Positions 49,666 to 62,484 of a stretch of DNA of 64,000 nucleotides are shown here, piece by piece; the stretch's first letter is position 1; the number at the start of each line of letters is the position of its first letter. The notes under the pieces were generated by a model. That model was not told the DNA's origin and searched no databases. It was given only the letters and a program-made list of their open reading frames with translations. Both the position numbers and the translations under genes were made by a program. Source of the stretch: Amphiduros pacificus (lineage: Eukaryota; Annelida; Polychaeta; Phyllodocida; Hesionidae); contig OX439005.1 in the NCBI GenBank assembly GCA_949316495.1, forward strand, positions 3,195,001-3,259,000, written 5' to 3'.

Positions 49666-51480
49666 TTGGGAGGAAGCCACCATTCTGTATTAGATGTGAT
49701 CGAATCATAACTTTCCTCGAAAAAAAAAAGAACTTTTTCTTGAAATTACACTGTAAAGTGATACTTTCTAATCCCAGATGTGCAGATTAAATTTTTTTGA
49801 AAACTTGATAAAATCATTGACGTGAGCTTCTACCAGAAACTTATATGTATATTTAGAATTTAATAAATAGAATTTGAGAAAAACTGACCCTTTTCCGTAG
49901 AATATACACAAGTAATATGTTTAAAACATAGACAATATACAGAATGTATTAGATATGATATAGAAATAGATATGATATGACAGAACCAGTGTATGTGTGT
50001 TTTATAGAGGTTAGACACAGGTAATTAGATGGGTGGTACTTTACCATGTCCAGGAAACAAAGAGACTATGCTAATTATACATATATACACAAATGTATAT
50101 TCTTCCCAAATTGCACCATCAAGCCTAACTGCAGCATATATATATATATATATTTGCTAGTTGTTGAATCAAATTAAATGATTTGGATGCCTATTAGAAC
50201 TCCTGTGTAAACTCTGAAAATGTCATTTGAAGAAAATTGTGGCCTTGAAAATGTTAAATGTTGTGAGTGGAAGAAAACATTTGAAAGAAATACGAGGCCG
50301 AGATGAAAATTGGATGTTTGATTGCATTCTGGGTTTTGGATAATGAAATTGATGAAAAGCAAATCTTGATGCAAACGGTGAGGAGGGAGGAGAATGATGC
50401 AAGCCTGGGCTTGTAATTGACAGCTGTCTCCCACATCTGTTACCATAGCAACCAGCATTCTCAGGATGCTCTTGGTAAGAAGTAGAGGAAATTCCTTGTG
50501 TCTGGCAAGTGTTTGTGTTTTTGTTTGTGCTCATTCCTAGTGGATTAGCATAATCTGGATTTGGCGATGAGATCACTGCGAGACATATTATTAAAGGCTT
50601 TGTACAGGATGTTTGCGAAGCTAAGCTGAGTGTGATTTCTTGGCATCCTGTAGGGAGTGACATCATCTTGACAAGATCATGTAGCTTTCAATGCAGAGAT
50701 GGTGTATTTTCCTTTTGAAAATTCAAAGTGACAAAACCAAAGACCAAAACAAGGCAGGGTTGTGGGTAAGATCACTGGTATTTTGAATAACAGAAGAACA
50801 GTTAGTTCTGTGTGAAGTGAAGTCACAAAACCACTCATCTCTCCGTCCCAGTCAAGTCCCTCTTAGTCAAGGTTTATTTCATGAAGTAGTAAAGGACTAA
50901 AATGAAAAGCGAGACATTAACTTATGACTGCTTGGAGGTGTTTATGGTGAGCAAGAGAATTACCAACAGAGAGCTTAATGATTATTGACTAAATGTGGCA
51001 CTTCTGCCAGCAGACCTCCAGCACTGTATAGCCGACTATAGCCGACTGTAGCCAACTGTAGCCTCCCGTAGCCTGCACTCGTGGAGGCAGAGTGGGCCGG
51101 ACTCAAGCTGTCTGGACACTAAGTAGGTGGGAGAATGTGTGGCCGACACATTGTACGTCTCTGTTGTGGTCGGTCCAGTCGGATGATCCTCTCACCTTGA
51201 CCTTAGTGTGTTACTCCAAGCCTCGGCATTGGCGATGTTTATATTCACTGTTTATACTCACGGAGAGGCACAATAGAAGTTTTGTTGTTTGCCTCATTTC
51301 TTGTCGACAATCAACAAATAAAGAACAGATTTTAAAACCTGCAGATGAACTATTAAAGAGACTCACACATGGCGTGACTTCAACTATGATCAAGAATGAG
51401 TTTTAAACTCCGCTTGAATACATGTATTGTAAGTAAGTGCATGTGTGAAATATAGCTGTTATGTATTTGTCCTCAATGGT
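49666..51480 (+). other. SAMD4 intron, no gene recognised
   Basis: Only a short TATATA run near 50140 and four TAGCCGACTG-type units near 51036-51072 stand out. Confidence 0.35.
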
Positions 51481-51483
51481 GGT

Positions 51484-51748
51484 TTCTTATCCAGCAAATA
51501 AAGATTTTATTTCTAATCTACCATCAGATAAAGGTCTTATTTCTGTATCTACCAGCAGATAAAGGTCTTATTTCTGTATCTACCATCAGATAAAGGTCTT
51601 ATTTCTGTATCTACCATCAGATAAAGGTCTTATATCTGTATCTACCATCAGATAAAGGTCTTATTTCTGTATCTACCAGCAGATAAAGGTCTTATATCTG
51701 TATCTACCAGCAGATAAAGGTCTTATTTCTGTATCTACCAGCAGACAG
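51484..51748 (+). repeat. 31-bp minisatellite
   Basis: About eight units of CAGATAAAGGTCTTATTTC followed by TGTATCTACCAT or ACCAG. Confidence 0.95.
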
Positions 51749-52295
51749 TGAGCAGATGATTTTAATTTGAGTGATATATCTCTCATGTCCTATCGGAGTG
51801 TCCCAGGAGAAATGTCTTGTTACGGTCACACCTGGTAAGGTACACACACTAATTATGCCCCCTGGTGGCAAAGGACCAAGGCCCAGTCCGGGTTTATGAC
51901 AATTAATCACATTAAGGTGATGACCTCGCCGTTAATGGAGTTGTCATCAGGTCACTTGACACATATCATCATAACTGTCAACGTGACCACACAAATGTTC
52001 ACAAACCACCACACAAGCCCTGACCCATCACAAAAACAATAAAAGTTTTAATTGAATGGACACCTGGTAATTTCATTAGCGTTATGACTTTACAAACACT
52101 GATATGTCAGTTACAGTTATGGCACGCTTGTGACCAGGCTTTGGTGTGTCATTCAGATGTGATATAATTTATTGACCGACATAGATTAATTACAGGTACA
52201 TTAGACCTGTGATGAATATAGGATGAACCTTATGTCATGTGTATTATTGTATCTTTTATTCAGGTCAAAAAAATACGAAATAATAATAATAATAA

Positions 52296-52480
52296 TAATG
52301 ATAACCTTGTTTCCGATAATGTGCCCTGAAAAAATAGGATGGTAGATTTTTATTTATATTTAATTTTTTTATTGTTTAGTAAAAGTGATAAAATCTATCA
52401 AGAATGGATATATATATATATATTATAACTAGGGTAGGTAGGGAAATTGGAAACAAGCTTTTTTTCTTAGGCCTGATGAA
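52296..52480 (-). mobile_element. Interspersed repeat family, copy 2 (inverted)
   Basis: On the minus strand it reads AGGCCTAAGAAAAAAAGC, TTGTTTCCAATTTCCCTACC, a TATATA run, TTTATCACTTTTA and a CATCCTATTTTTTCAG end, in the same order as copy 3 at 53645. Non-coding. Confidence 0.6.
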
Positions 52481-52499
52481 TATAGGATGAGCGTTATAT

Positions 52500-53640
52500 A
52501 ATGTGGATTGTATCTTTGATATAATGACTTGTGTGTTATTGCTGCGCTTGTTATAAGCTAATTCTTTGGAATGCCTAATATCCCTACAAACGCACAAGGC
52601 TGAACTTTGTGAGAAATGTATGGAAACCTCTCAAGTGTCAAATGAACCACAAAACACTAGTAGTGCTTCCATTTTGGTTGTCAAGGTTACATGTAAACAC
52701 ATCTGGAGACTTTCCGCCAGGAAAAAAAAAATTAGCAAGAAAAAGTTTTGGGTTTCTAGAGCTTTGCAGACAGATGCTTCGTCGGACAAAGTTGTATACG
52801 AGATTCTGAATGTGGCGAAACAAGATATTCCAAAGTCGTTTGTTTTTTTTTTTCTTGAAAATTTTTAACTGATAATGGTCAAAATCATTGTTTCTTTCTG
52901 AAGGTTAGCATTTCAAAAACTATTTAATCCTACACATATTTATTAATTACTCTGAACATATTTTGCATGCTCGTTAAAATGGTCAAAGCTTCCACGAGGG
53001 CGCCACTGTTTTGGTGGTGTTGCGCAGGTAGCGTTGTCCAATTTGCCACTCTATTTGGAGGCTGCTTTCCTGGGTGAGTTGGGAATAAAAGTTGTGTGTT
53101 TCAAGATGAGGCTGCTGGTTTTCAGGCCGGGATCCCCCTGCCTTATTTGTGCGACAGTCCCCAATCTCTGATCATTACATTCACCTATTTTACTTGCATT
53201 GAAAAAAAAATACTACTGTGTTCAAATGCCATTAGTTCAAGAACAGAAGAAAAAAAATATTCCCAGTTTTGGCAATTTTAATGAAAAAAATAGGGATATA
53301 GATCAATAGAGTTGGTCCTAAACAGTGCACACAGGGGTAAAATTTGACTTATAAAAATCTGGACTAAATAAACTTTGGTAAAAAAAAGGAAAAGTCTATA
53401 TCCAAGTTGCATTATGAGATATGCGTCTGGGCCCAGAATTGATCACCCTAGTGTCCTATATATAGTTTGAGCAGACAGGCTGGCTTGATGTTGGCGTAGC
53501 CTTTGATGTCGGCAGATATTGTCATATGACATTATGGCTATACATACACGCCATGATCGCTTTGTATTACCCTCTCCCCTGCTGCCGTGGGTTACTTGCA
53601 CACCACTCACAACACACATTTGCAGTATAACTTGCTTGCT
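52500..53640 (+). other. SAMD4 intron, no gene recognised
   Basis: A-run-rich sequence. No exon seen. Confidence 0.35.
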
Positions 53641-53644
53641 TTAT

Positions 53645-53905
53645 TTAGGCCTAAAAAAAAAAAGCTTGTTTCTGATTTCCCAACCTACCCCAATTCAAAC
53701 CGAAAGGTTGTTTTTTTTTACTTGGTAAAAAAACATAGTTTCAGTTATAGTTTCATTTGTGTATATGTCCATTCTCAATATATTTAATCACTTTTAACAA
53801 AAAATATTAAATAATAGAATAAAAATATAAATCTTTTCCCTATCCTATTATTTCATGCCACATTATTAGAAATAAATTTACAAATTGGTTTGGCCTTGTA
53901 AATAT
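53645..53905 (+). mobile_element. Interspersed repeat family, copy 3
   Basis: It begins AGGCCTAAAAAAAAAAAGC, then TTGTTTCTGATTTCCCAACC, ATATATTTAATCAC, TTTTAACAAAAAAT and a TATCCTATTATTTCATG block, and ends at TTGGCCTTG. Non-coding; boundaries approximate. Confidence 0.6.
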
Positions 53906-56450
53906 TCTGGTCTAGCCTAGAGACCCAAGTCTGGCTCTCAATACAAAATATATGCACTCTTTTGATGTATAAATTGCCCAATGTTAGGAGGAAGTTATTT
54001 GAATATATGGGTCACATGTGGTGTGGTTGTCGTGAAGTTAATATGTGGTCAAGGCTGAATCCAGAATGAAGAGAAAGCAATGCGTGTTCAGACCACGTAC
54101 CCTCTCAACATCTGCCTGGGTAACCTCGTCCACTCCCAGGCCCTCAGAATGACTAAATCTAACTTATTAAAAAGCACTCAATTTATGAGAAGTCGTACTG
54201 ATGGGTTCTGCTGTTGTGGCTCGTCGTCACCGAGATTCTCATAATAAGCAGAGAACTATTATTTTGCTCTTAGATTGAATGGTACTCCAGCCTGCCCTAG
54301 TAGATCAGTTCCATTACTTTTATAACAGGATCTTGTGCAACCATTTATGCTTTATGATAATAGCTGTTATTGTGTTATTGTTAGCTTCATAAGGTTTTAC
54401 ACAGTTAGCCGAGTGGCTTGGAAGATGTAGGATGGTAGATGTAGTTATGTCAGTTAGGGTTAAGGGTAATGATGTTTTGGTTGACGGTCTGGTTGGTTAT
54501 CATTGACTGACCACAAGCTGACCAGTGATCGGCCCAGAAGATGGGACACTGTCACGGGATCTTAAAGGTCTCGTCCCATATCAATTGCACTCAATTTCAT
54601 TGCTGATCACATCTTGGTATAATAATAGCATTTGTCTGCAGGAGACAAGCTTATCACGGAATGGGAATGTCCTCTGTAACTGACCACTGAAACTGACCAC
54701 TGAAACCGATCACTTGGTCTTCCCACAATATGTCAAATCCAACATCAAACATGGCTGCTCGAAATTGATCATATTGCAACTGAAGACGCCTAAGAATGAC
54801 ATTGTTTTATGTACTTTGCTCTGCTGCCAGAGAACTGATCCTGGAGGATAAATGTAGAGTAAATCTTGCGTGTAAACTGATTACGTAGCAGCTGAGTTTT
54901 GTCAACTTTGATGGCGACTTCATGCACAGATCAGATGGAGACGAAGATGGTAGATATAAACGCTGCCATCAGGGGGCACCACTGTCTACCTCATTTGCAT
55001 ATATACATTGTATTTACCATGCCTTAGATCTGCTCCCATTACAGGATCTCTCTATTTTGTGCGTATTATCATGAATATTCAATCAGAGGTCTTTGTGTAC
55101 TTGGTTGGGATGTATTTGCGATGTTTCTGTGCATGCTAACAAGAGACTAGGACATCGACGAAGCCGGTACTCCAACCAGTATAACCCATTATGGTCGTGG
55201 CGCTAAACCCCGATTTATTCCCTCAGGAGGAGGCAAAACAGGTCGCAGAGCAGGCCCATTCACTCAACACTCATTAACGGGTGCATGAATGAAATTTATA
55301 ATGCGGAGCCGGGGCCGGCAGCACAGATGAAGTTAATAACGGCAGATTGGCGGCAGTTTGATGATGCCTGTCATCAGGGCTCGCCACCCCTCCCACATTC
55401 CTCCGCTGGGGACGGGGTTGCAGGCTAGTTGCCTGCGTAGCAGAGTGGGGAAGAACACACTGCCATGTGGTGGAACTTAGCATGGGGGTTGTGACGGAAG
55501 CAGAGATATAATACCTTCTATCCTTCTCCTTGTCAAAGGCAGGCAAAAGACTCGACTGTTGTGAATATGACAAGAATATGGAGAAGAAGAAAAAAAAAAC
55601 ATGCTTGTGAGTGCGGTTGTTTGAGATTAGTGGTGAGTGCCCCCTAGTGGCGGTTTGTAGAATATTCAGCTGTCGTCCTAGTTGATATGAATGGATGCGA
55701 GGCACTACATGATAGAATGATACGGAATGCAGCAACATGGGCCCTGCTAGCATCATTTGTCAATGACAACCATTTGTATGCAAATATATACGCATTTGTT
55801 TATGCGAAGATGCATTGCTCGGTGCTCGTAGCATGCAGGGAGCATACGTTATTATGATAATGAAGGAGATGTTGAATGGAGGAAGAAGGGAGTGGCTGGG
55901 TATAGAATGACTCAGGTAGAGATGACTTGCAGACAGACCACGCTCCCTGCAGCATGAGGCTGACCCGTCAGTACTCATCAGACTGTGCTGCTTCTCTCCG
56001 TGCTGAAGGGCTTTGACCTTGTTGCCTACCTGCCTGCAGGTAGGGGTGCTACGCAGGCAGCTGAGACATCAATGGCTGCACCATCCGCAAAGTGCAGACC
56101 TTCAAAGTAGGCAGACTAAATACAGGCTGATATAATAATATGTTGATATTTAGTGGGGAAGAAATGTGCGGCAGATTGAAAGCAAATGGTATGATACCTG
56201 GCTAGACGAGATGGAAGCTGGGAAGACGCACTGCCAAATTAACTTGTTATTACTGGTATTGGAGTTGTGAGAAGTCAAGTGGCAATCTCATAATTGTGTC
56301 CCTTCAGACTAAGTTGCTGACACCAGGTGGCGCTGCAGGTAGAGCCTGCAATTAGGCACTCCTGCTGCAGGATGGATGGGGCTTAGCTGCAGACAGCAAG
56401 GTCAACACAAAGCACTGACATATTGTTTTAGTACCTTAAACATCGTGAAG
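53906..56450 (+). other. SAMD4 intron, no gene recognised
   Basis: A minus-strand open frame of 160 codons at 55274-55756 has no recognisable motif. No arrays noticed. Confidence 0.35.
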
Positions 56451-56451
56451 G

Positions 56452-56690
56452 TGTGCGCAGGGCGGTCACTGCAGGCGGTCACTGCAGCATGGTCACTGTA
56501 GGGCGGTCACTGCAGGGCGGTCACTGCAGCACGGTCACTGCAGGCCGGTCACTGCAGGCCGGTCAATGCAGGCCGGTCAATGCAGGCCGGTCACTGCAGG
56601 GGGGCGGGTCACTGCAGGCCGGTCACTGCAGGGAGGTCACTGCAGGCTGGTCACTGCAGGCCGGTCACTGCAGGCCGGTCACTGCGCTCA
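56452..56690 (+). repeat. 14-bp GGTCACTGCAGGCC array
   Basis: About 17 units of GGTCACTGCAGGCC and close variants; each carries a PstI-type CTGCAG palindrome. Open frames across it are artefacts. Confidence 0.95.
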
Positions 56691-58320
56691 TTAGGACAAT
56701 CCTCTTTCTGGCGTCATAAACATACATGCAATAATATAATATACACAGAACCTATTAGTCAACATCCCAACCATGTGTCTTATAAGAAGGTCATATCTCA
56801 ATGTGTTGTAGCCAGAAAGGTCGTCAATCACTCCTTTGGGTGGTCTTGTAAAGATATGCATGACTGCCACGACTTGAAGGTCATTCCTCCATATTGATTT
56901 GTTATTTATGCTTTGCTCTATTTCGTAACGAACTGGCTTGAAACCAATACTTGAGAAAGAAGGCCATAATTTTTCTGAGCGTTGATGTATGAATATGACC
57001 TTGCTTGGAAGTTTTAAAAAAATATAATAATAATGTCTTCTGTGGAGATGAGAGTAAATATTGTGGAGAGCAGAAAGGTGCCTGGTTTGTGGATGGGTCA
57101 TTGTTGGGAAGGGGAAGTCACTTGGAGGCCTCGGATCGGAAATTCTGCACAGGACTGGGCCTGTCAGGCAGGTGCTAGGGACAAAATGGATACAGGCAGG
57201 GTGGTCAGCGAAGAGCAGGAAAGCCCGGCAGATTTATGCCTCATACAGCTCGTCATTATCATAAACTGCACTCATTGAAACAACAGGGCTGCTGAGCTGT
57301 CCTTATATGGAGCTACCTTGCGGTGGTTAAGGAGACGATGCTGGCAAATGGCACGGCTGTGTTTCTGTGGTGGCAATACTCAAGTTGAGTCGGGTGATTC
57401 ATGTTGTCGTATTGATGCAGACTGGTTGTAATGAGATGCCAGCAGAGACGGGCTGCAGCAGCAGGCATCCAGGCTCCATTCACAACTTATAGGCACTCTC
57501 CACGCAGCTGCACGCTCCACGCAGTCACACAACGCACTGTCTGCATCTCGCCTGCTTGCATAATAATCACGCCACAATTGCCTCTGCAGTTCCTGCAGTT
57601 AAACCACATCACTAAAGTTTGCCCTTGCTCCAAGCATTAAGGTGGGAAAAGGGTTTATTTATGGTGTTAGAATTAACAGGTAGAGAAATGGTTCCTGGAA
57701 ATAAATGCCTGTTTGGTTAGAGTTTATTCGTGCTAATGAGACACCTGGTTATTATACAGATATTGAGGCACAGGTATGTAGTGTGGATGTCCGTCCATTC
57801 ACAACCCAGGACGGCACACCACACGCGAGGCTCGCAGCCGCGGGGAGCATGCCTCATGATTGGAGGAGCAGGCTTTGTGAATGGAGGCGACATGCTGCAT
57901 GCCTGATTCATGCCTGCGTGCGAGCCCAGCATCAGCAGCAGCAGCCTGCCTGACCTACTGACATTCTAGTGCACGCACCTCATCCACGCCAGCCACGTAC
58001 AGACATATCCTACTAAAAGTCATATGCCAATCTGATGATGTCTATCATTGCAATATCATATTTAACATCCTGGTTGCTCTGCAGTAGATTGTATCCTATA
58101 TTTTATATTAATATTTACCATGTTCACAGTGCATTACGCTGTAAGTGGGGCACCATTGTGTCTGGGGCCGTGGGCTGGATGATGAGACAGTGCAGATGCT
58201 GCAGATGAGGTGGGGGGGGGGGGGGGGGGGGGCAAGGTGGTGGGGGCTAGTTATTTTGAGGGGCGGCAGGAGGGGGTTATATTTGTAGCCCTGCAGACCA
58301 GTGATAAGTGTTACTCTCCA
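56691..58320 (+). other. SAMD4 intron, no gene recognised
   Basis: It contains a long G run at about 58208-58233. The part near 57420-57600 is richer in GC and CAGC words but has no clear exon. Confidence 0.35.
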
Positions 58321-58326
58321 CATTCC

Positions 58327-58835
58327 ACTCTGACTGCACCTACAACCAGCCGACAGGGACCCTCTCAAAGCCCGACCTCATAGACTGCACCTACAACCAG
58401 CTGATAGGGATCCTCTCAAAACCCGACCTCATAGACTGCACCTACAAACAGCTGATAGGGACCCTCTCAAAACCCCGACCTCATAGACTTGCACCTACAA
58501 CCAACTGACAGGGACCCTCTCAAAACCCGACCTCATAGACTGCACCTACAACCAGCCGACAGGGACCCTCTCAAAACCCGACCTCATAGACTGCACCTAC
58601 AACCAGCCGACAGGGACCCTCTCAAAACCCAACCTCATAGACTGCACCTACAAACAGCTGATAGGGATCCCCTCAAAACCCGACCTCATAGACTGCACCT
58701 ACAACCAGCCGACAGGGACCCTCTCAAAACCCGACCTCATAGACTGCACCTACAAACAGCTGATAGGGACCCTCTCAAAACCCGACCTCATAGACTGCAC
58801 CTACAACCAGCCGACAGGGACCCTCTCAAAAACTA
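58327..58835 (+). repeat. 51-bp minisatellite
   Basis: About ten units of CTGCACCTACAACCAGC, CGACAGGGACCCTCTCAAAA and CCCGACCTCATAGA. Unit length is a multiple of three, so a long open frame runs through it. Confidence 0.95.
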
Positions 58836-59116
58836 CCTGGCTGCACCATTATTGTTCACTGAAACAATAATGTGTAATGTGAAATGGGCAAGTGTTTTTG
58901 AGACACTGGTTGCTCTGACTTGCTACTGGTCATGGTTAATGTTGAGCCCTGTGGTATGTGGAGACCTTGAGTGGGTATGTACAGCAAGGAATTTGTATTA
59001 CAAGTACCCAGGCCTCCTGAGTGGAGGAGCTGATACCAGGGCTGGTACTGGGTTAGGTAGGCTGGGGTCTGTATCCAGTATCCTCCATCACCCAACAACC
59101 CTTGTTATCACCCCAC

Positions 59117-59475
59117 CGTTGTCTCATCCCCACCCATGTCTCATCCCCACCCATGTCTCATCCCCACCCATGTCTCATCCCCACCCATGTCTCATCCCCA
59201 CCCTTCTACCATCCCCACCCTTCTACCACCCCCACTCTTCTACCATCCCCACTCCTCTACCACCCCCACCCTTCTACCGTCCCCACCCTTCTACCGTCCC
59301 CACCCTTCTACCGTCCCCACCCTTCTACCGTCCCCACCCTTCTACCATCCCCACCCTTCTACCGTCCCCACCCTTCTACCATCCCCACCCTTCTACCTTC
59401 CCCACCCTTCTACCATCCCCACCCTTCTACCTTCCCCACCCTTCTACCTTCCCCACCCTTCTACCTTCCCCACTC
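59117..59475 (+). repeat. 17-bp CCCCACCCTTCTACCAT array
   Basis: About 20 units, starting as CATGTCTCATCCCCACC and changing to CTTCTACCATCCCCACC. Strongly pyrimidine-rich on the plus strand. It is covered by frames of PSPPFYHPH type that are artefacts. Confidence 0.95.
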
Positions 59476-59479
59476 ACCC

Positions 59480-60325
59480 CTGTGTCATATATTTCACCAA
59501 CTCAACTTGAATCAATATATTCAAGTTATTTTTGCTCAATATAAAAAATAAGCAATCAAACATTTGTATAACAGTAAATAAATGATAAAAGTAAATGAAT
59601 AATAGTAAATTGACAATGATTGGTCAGTACAAAGTGTTCAACTGTAAGTTGCAATCAGTGAGTGGTAGAAACTTTCAGACCAAGGTGAACTTTGAGGGAC
59701 AGATTGCTCAAGATAGTATTAAGACAAATCTTCATGTCGTCGTCCAGTGATAGATCTGTGTCATCACATGCAGTAGCAGCAGCAGCAGGCCCCATCACAT
59801 GGCCAGGAGACTTGTGTGTTGTTGTACAAAGTTTAAAAGGTGACACAGATGATTTGTGAGGTGGAGGAGTTAACAAGGTGTCCTCTAGGTTTGTGATGAA
59901 TGGGGGGCAGCAGTCACATGAGAGGGCCCATCAGTCTGTATGAACGAACACATCAGCTCAATTTGTCTCTCTGCTACAAGTGGTAGAATTATATTTTAAC
60001 ATTATGCTTTGCTTTTCCCAGAAAACACAACATTTTGTGGCCATTTTTTTTTTAGTAAAGAAACATTTTCCTTGAAGTCATAAGATTTTATTTATTGAAG
60101 GAGTTTTGCTCTCTAGTTAATCCATGGAACTCAAGGAAACATGAAAATTTTGGATTTTGAGGTGTCTGTTTTTGGTTTCATGTATTTGGTGGGGAATGGA
60201 GGGATTTTAGATGAAAGCTGCAGGGGGAGGGGGGTATTTTCTGAGGACAGGGTGGGGCAGGATGGAGACAGATGAAAGGATGTAGGCCAGACTCTGGCAT
60301 GAAATATGAAAGCTGCACAAATGGG
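59480..60325 (+). other. SAMD4 intron, no gene recognised
   Basis: Nothing recognised. Confidence 0.35.
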
Positions 60326-60329
60326 TTAG

Positions 60330-60595
60330 TTACAGGCTCTGTTACAGGCAGAGTTACGGGCTCTGTTACAGGCAGAGTTATAGGCTGTGTTATGGGCTGT
60401 GTTACAGACCGAGTTGTAGGCTGTGTTACAGGCAGAGTTACGGGTTCTGTTACAGGCAGAGTTACAGGCAGACTTACAGGCAGAGTTATGGGCTCTATTA
60501 CAGGCAGAATTACAGGCCGAGTTACAGGCTGTTACAGACCGAGTTACAAGCTGAGTTACGGGCCGTGTTACAGCCAGAGTTACAGGCAGGACTAC
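60330..60595 (+). repeat. 11/22-bp GTTACAGGCAGA array
   Basis: About 22 short units alternating GGCTCTGTTAC and AGGCAGAGTTAC. Confidence 0.95.
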
Positions 60596-60792
60596 TAAGT
60601 GTGAGCCTGTATAATAAGCTTCAGCCTTCCCATCAGACTGGCTGACAACAACATCTCAAAATACAAGGCACAAATCACACACAAATTGCCATATTCGACA
60701 TGATAACAAAAAGTGAAGACGTTGTGGCTTCCAGTGATAGATGACCTGTCTGAGCTCCTGACGGGTCGAATCATGCATGGGGTTTTTATATC

Positions 60793-60845
60793 TTTTTTTT
60801 ATTCTTCTAAGTTTTTATTCTTCTAAGTTTTTATTCTTCTAGAGT
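60793..60845 (+). repeat. TTTTATTCTTCTAAG short array
   Basis: Three to four units of about 15-17 bp. Confidence 0.85.
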
Positions 60846-61069
60846 TTTGAAAGAAGTAAAAATTGAAAGAAATGATGCATGCAAATGATGGCATTATTGA
60901 GTTATCGGGATATGGTTGCCATTTATTCCGATCTGGCGGTGATTATAAAGTATCCTAAAAGAATATTTGCAGGACAAGACACTAATACCATCTCTACCAT
61001 AACAAATAAATGCATGCTTCTTATTCTGAGAAGGGTGTTTATTGGTAATAAATTTGAAAGCTTCATTTT

Positions 61070-61375
61070 CAAGGGTCTTTGGTATTAATCAATTTGAAAG
61101 CACAGTCATTTTGAAAGCTTTATAATCATTTTGAAAACTTCATTTTCCAAGGGTCTTTGTTGGTAATCAATTTGAAAGCTTCATTTTACAGGGGTCTTTG
61201 TTATTAATCAATTTGAAAGCATAGTCATTTTGAAAGCTTTATAATCATTTTGAAAGCTTTATAATCATTTTGAAAGCTTTATAATCATTTTGAAAACTTC
61301 ATTTTCCAAGGGTCTTTGTTGGTTACAAGTGTGAAAGCTTCATTTTCCAAGAACCTTTGTCATTAATCAGTTTAA
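61070..61375 (+). repeat. Nested repeat of TTTGAAAGCTTTATAATCAT type
   Basis: Units of about 22 bp nested in a longer period that adds CATTTTCCAAGGGTCTTTG and TTGGTAATCAATTTG. Confidence 0.85.
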
Positions 61376-62157
61376 AAAGCAGACATTGTGAGACATTGAT
61401 GCGAGGCATTGATGCAGGCATGTGTCACTATGTTTCAGTTGGTCAGGAATCCACTGATGCAGGTTGGTGTATTATTTGCATGTGTTGGTTGGCTGGGATG
61501 AGGTGTGATGTTGGAGGTGTGATGTCAATCAGGCGGGCCAGAAGCACCACACCTGAGTAATGGGATGAGCCGCGTCATGTCCTGCACCGCTCATGCCGCC
61601 ACACTGATTAATTTGAAGGTCTGCTCGCTTATTAAACATGTGTCAACAGCTCCATATTTCGCTGCTAATGTGGCCTCGTGGTGGAATTAATCCGGCTTGC
61701 AATCTGCGAATTTCCAGCCAGGAAAATAGATTGCATGGTGCAAAAAGTTGACACATAGTTGATAGGATATGGGGGATTAAAAGAGAATAAGACGGTGTTC
61801 TCTTTGACAAGTTTTGAGAGATGCCCTTGCTTGCCGTCTGTGCTGGCCACTTGTGTCTGGAGAGAGGGAGATGTCAGGCCCTCCAGAACTGACGCTGGAG
61901 ATCCTGCCGCCCTCTCCTCGCCCAAAGTTTACCATCTAATTGAGACATTGGTTGCAGATCTCCCAGACCCCATTATCCAGGAGAGTGTATTTCATGCAAG
62001 ATGTCGGAGGGAGAAGGCAGTGCTATCTGTCAGGCGGTGTCTGTCAAAAGATACAGCTGTCCTTGCAAACAGCTACACTAGCATGATGACCGCACAGCTG
62101 TCCTCGCTAACAGCTACCCACATATGATGACCTTGCAGCTGTAGGTGAGGGTTCGGG

Positions 62158-62482
62158 CTCATTCAGGGGACACATTCAGGGGACACATTCAGGGGACACA
62201 TTCAGGGGACACATTCAGGGGCACCTTCAGCGGACACATTCAGGGGGCACATTCAGGCGGCACATTCAGGGGACACATTCAGGGGACACATTCAGGGGCA
62301 CCTTCAGCGGACACATTCAGGCGGCACATTCAGGGGACACATTCAGGGGACACATTCAGGGGACACATTCAGGGGACACATTCAGGGGGCACATTCAGGG
62401 GGCACATTCAGGGGGCACATTCAGGCGGCACATTCAGGCGGCACATTCAGGCGGCACATTCAGGGGGCACATTCAGGGGGCA
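62158..62482 (+). repeat. 12/13-bp ACATTCAGGGG array
   Basis: About 26 units of ACATTCAGGGGAC / ACATTCAGGCGGC. The frame of HSGGTFRG type across it is an artefact. Confidence 0.95.
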
Positions 62483-62484
62483 GT

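Noticed and set aside
55274-55756. 160-codon minus-strand frame
   Set aside because: No family resemblance; includes low-complexity F/S stretches from an A/T run.
61759-62127. 122-codon plus-strand frame
   Set aside because: Non-repetitive, but no motif, no convincing acceptor or donor, and it does not resemble any part of Smaug.
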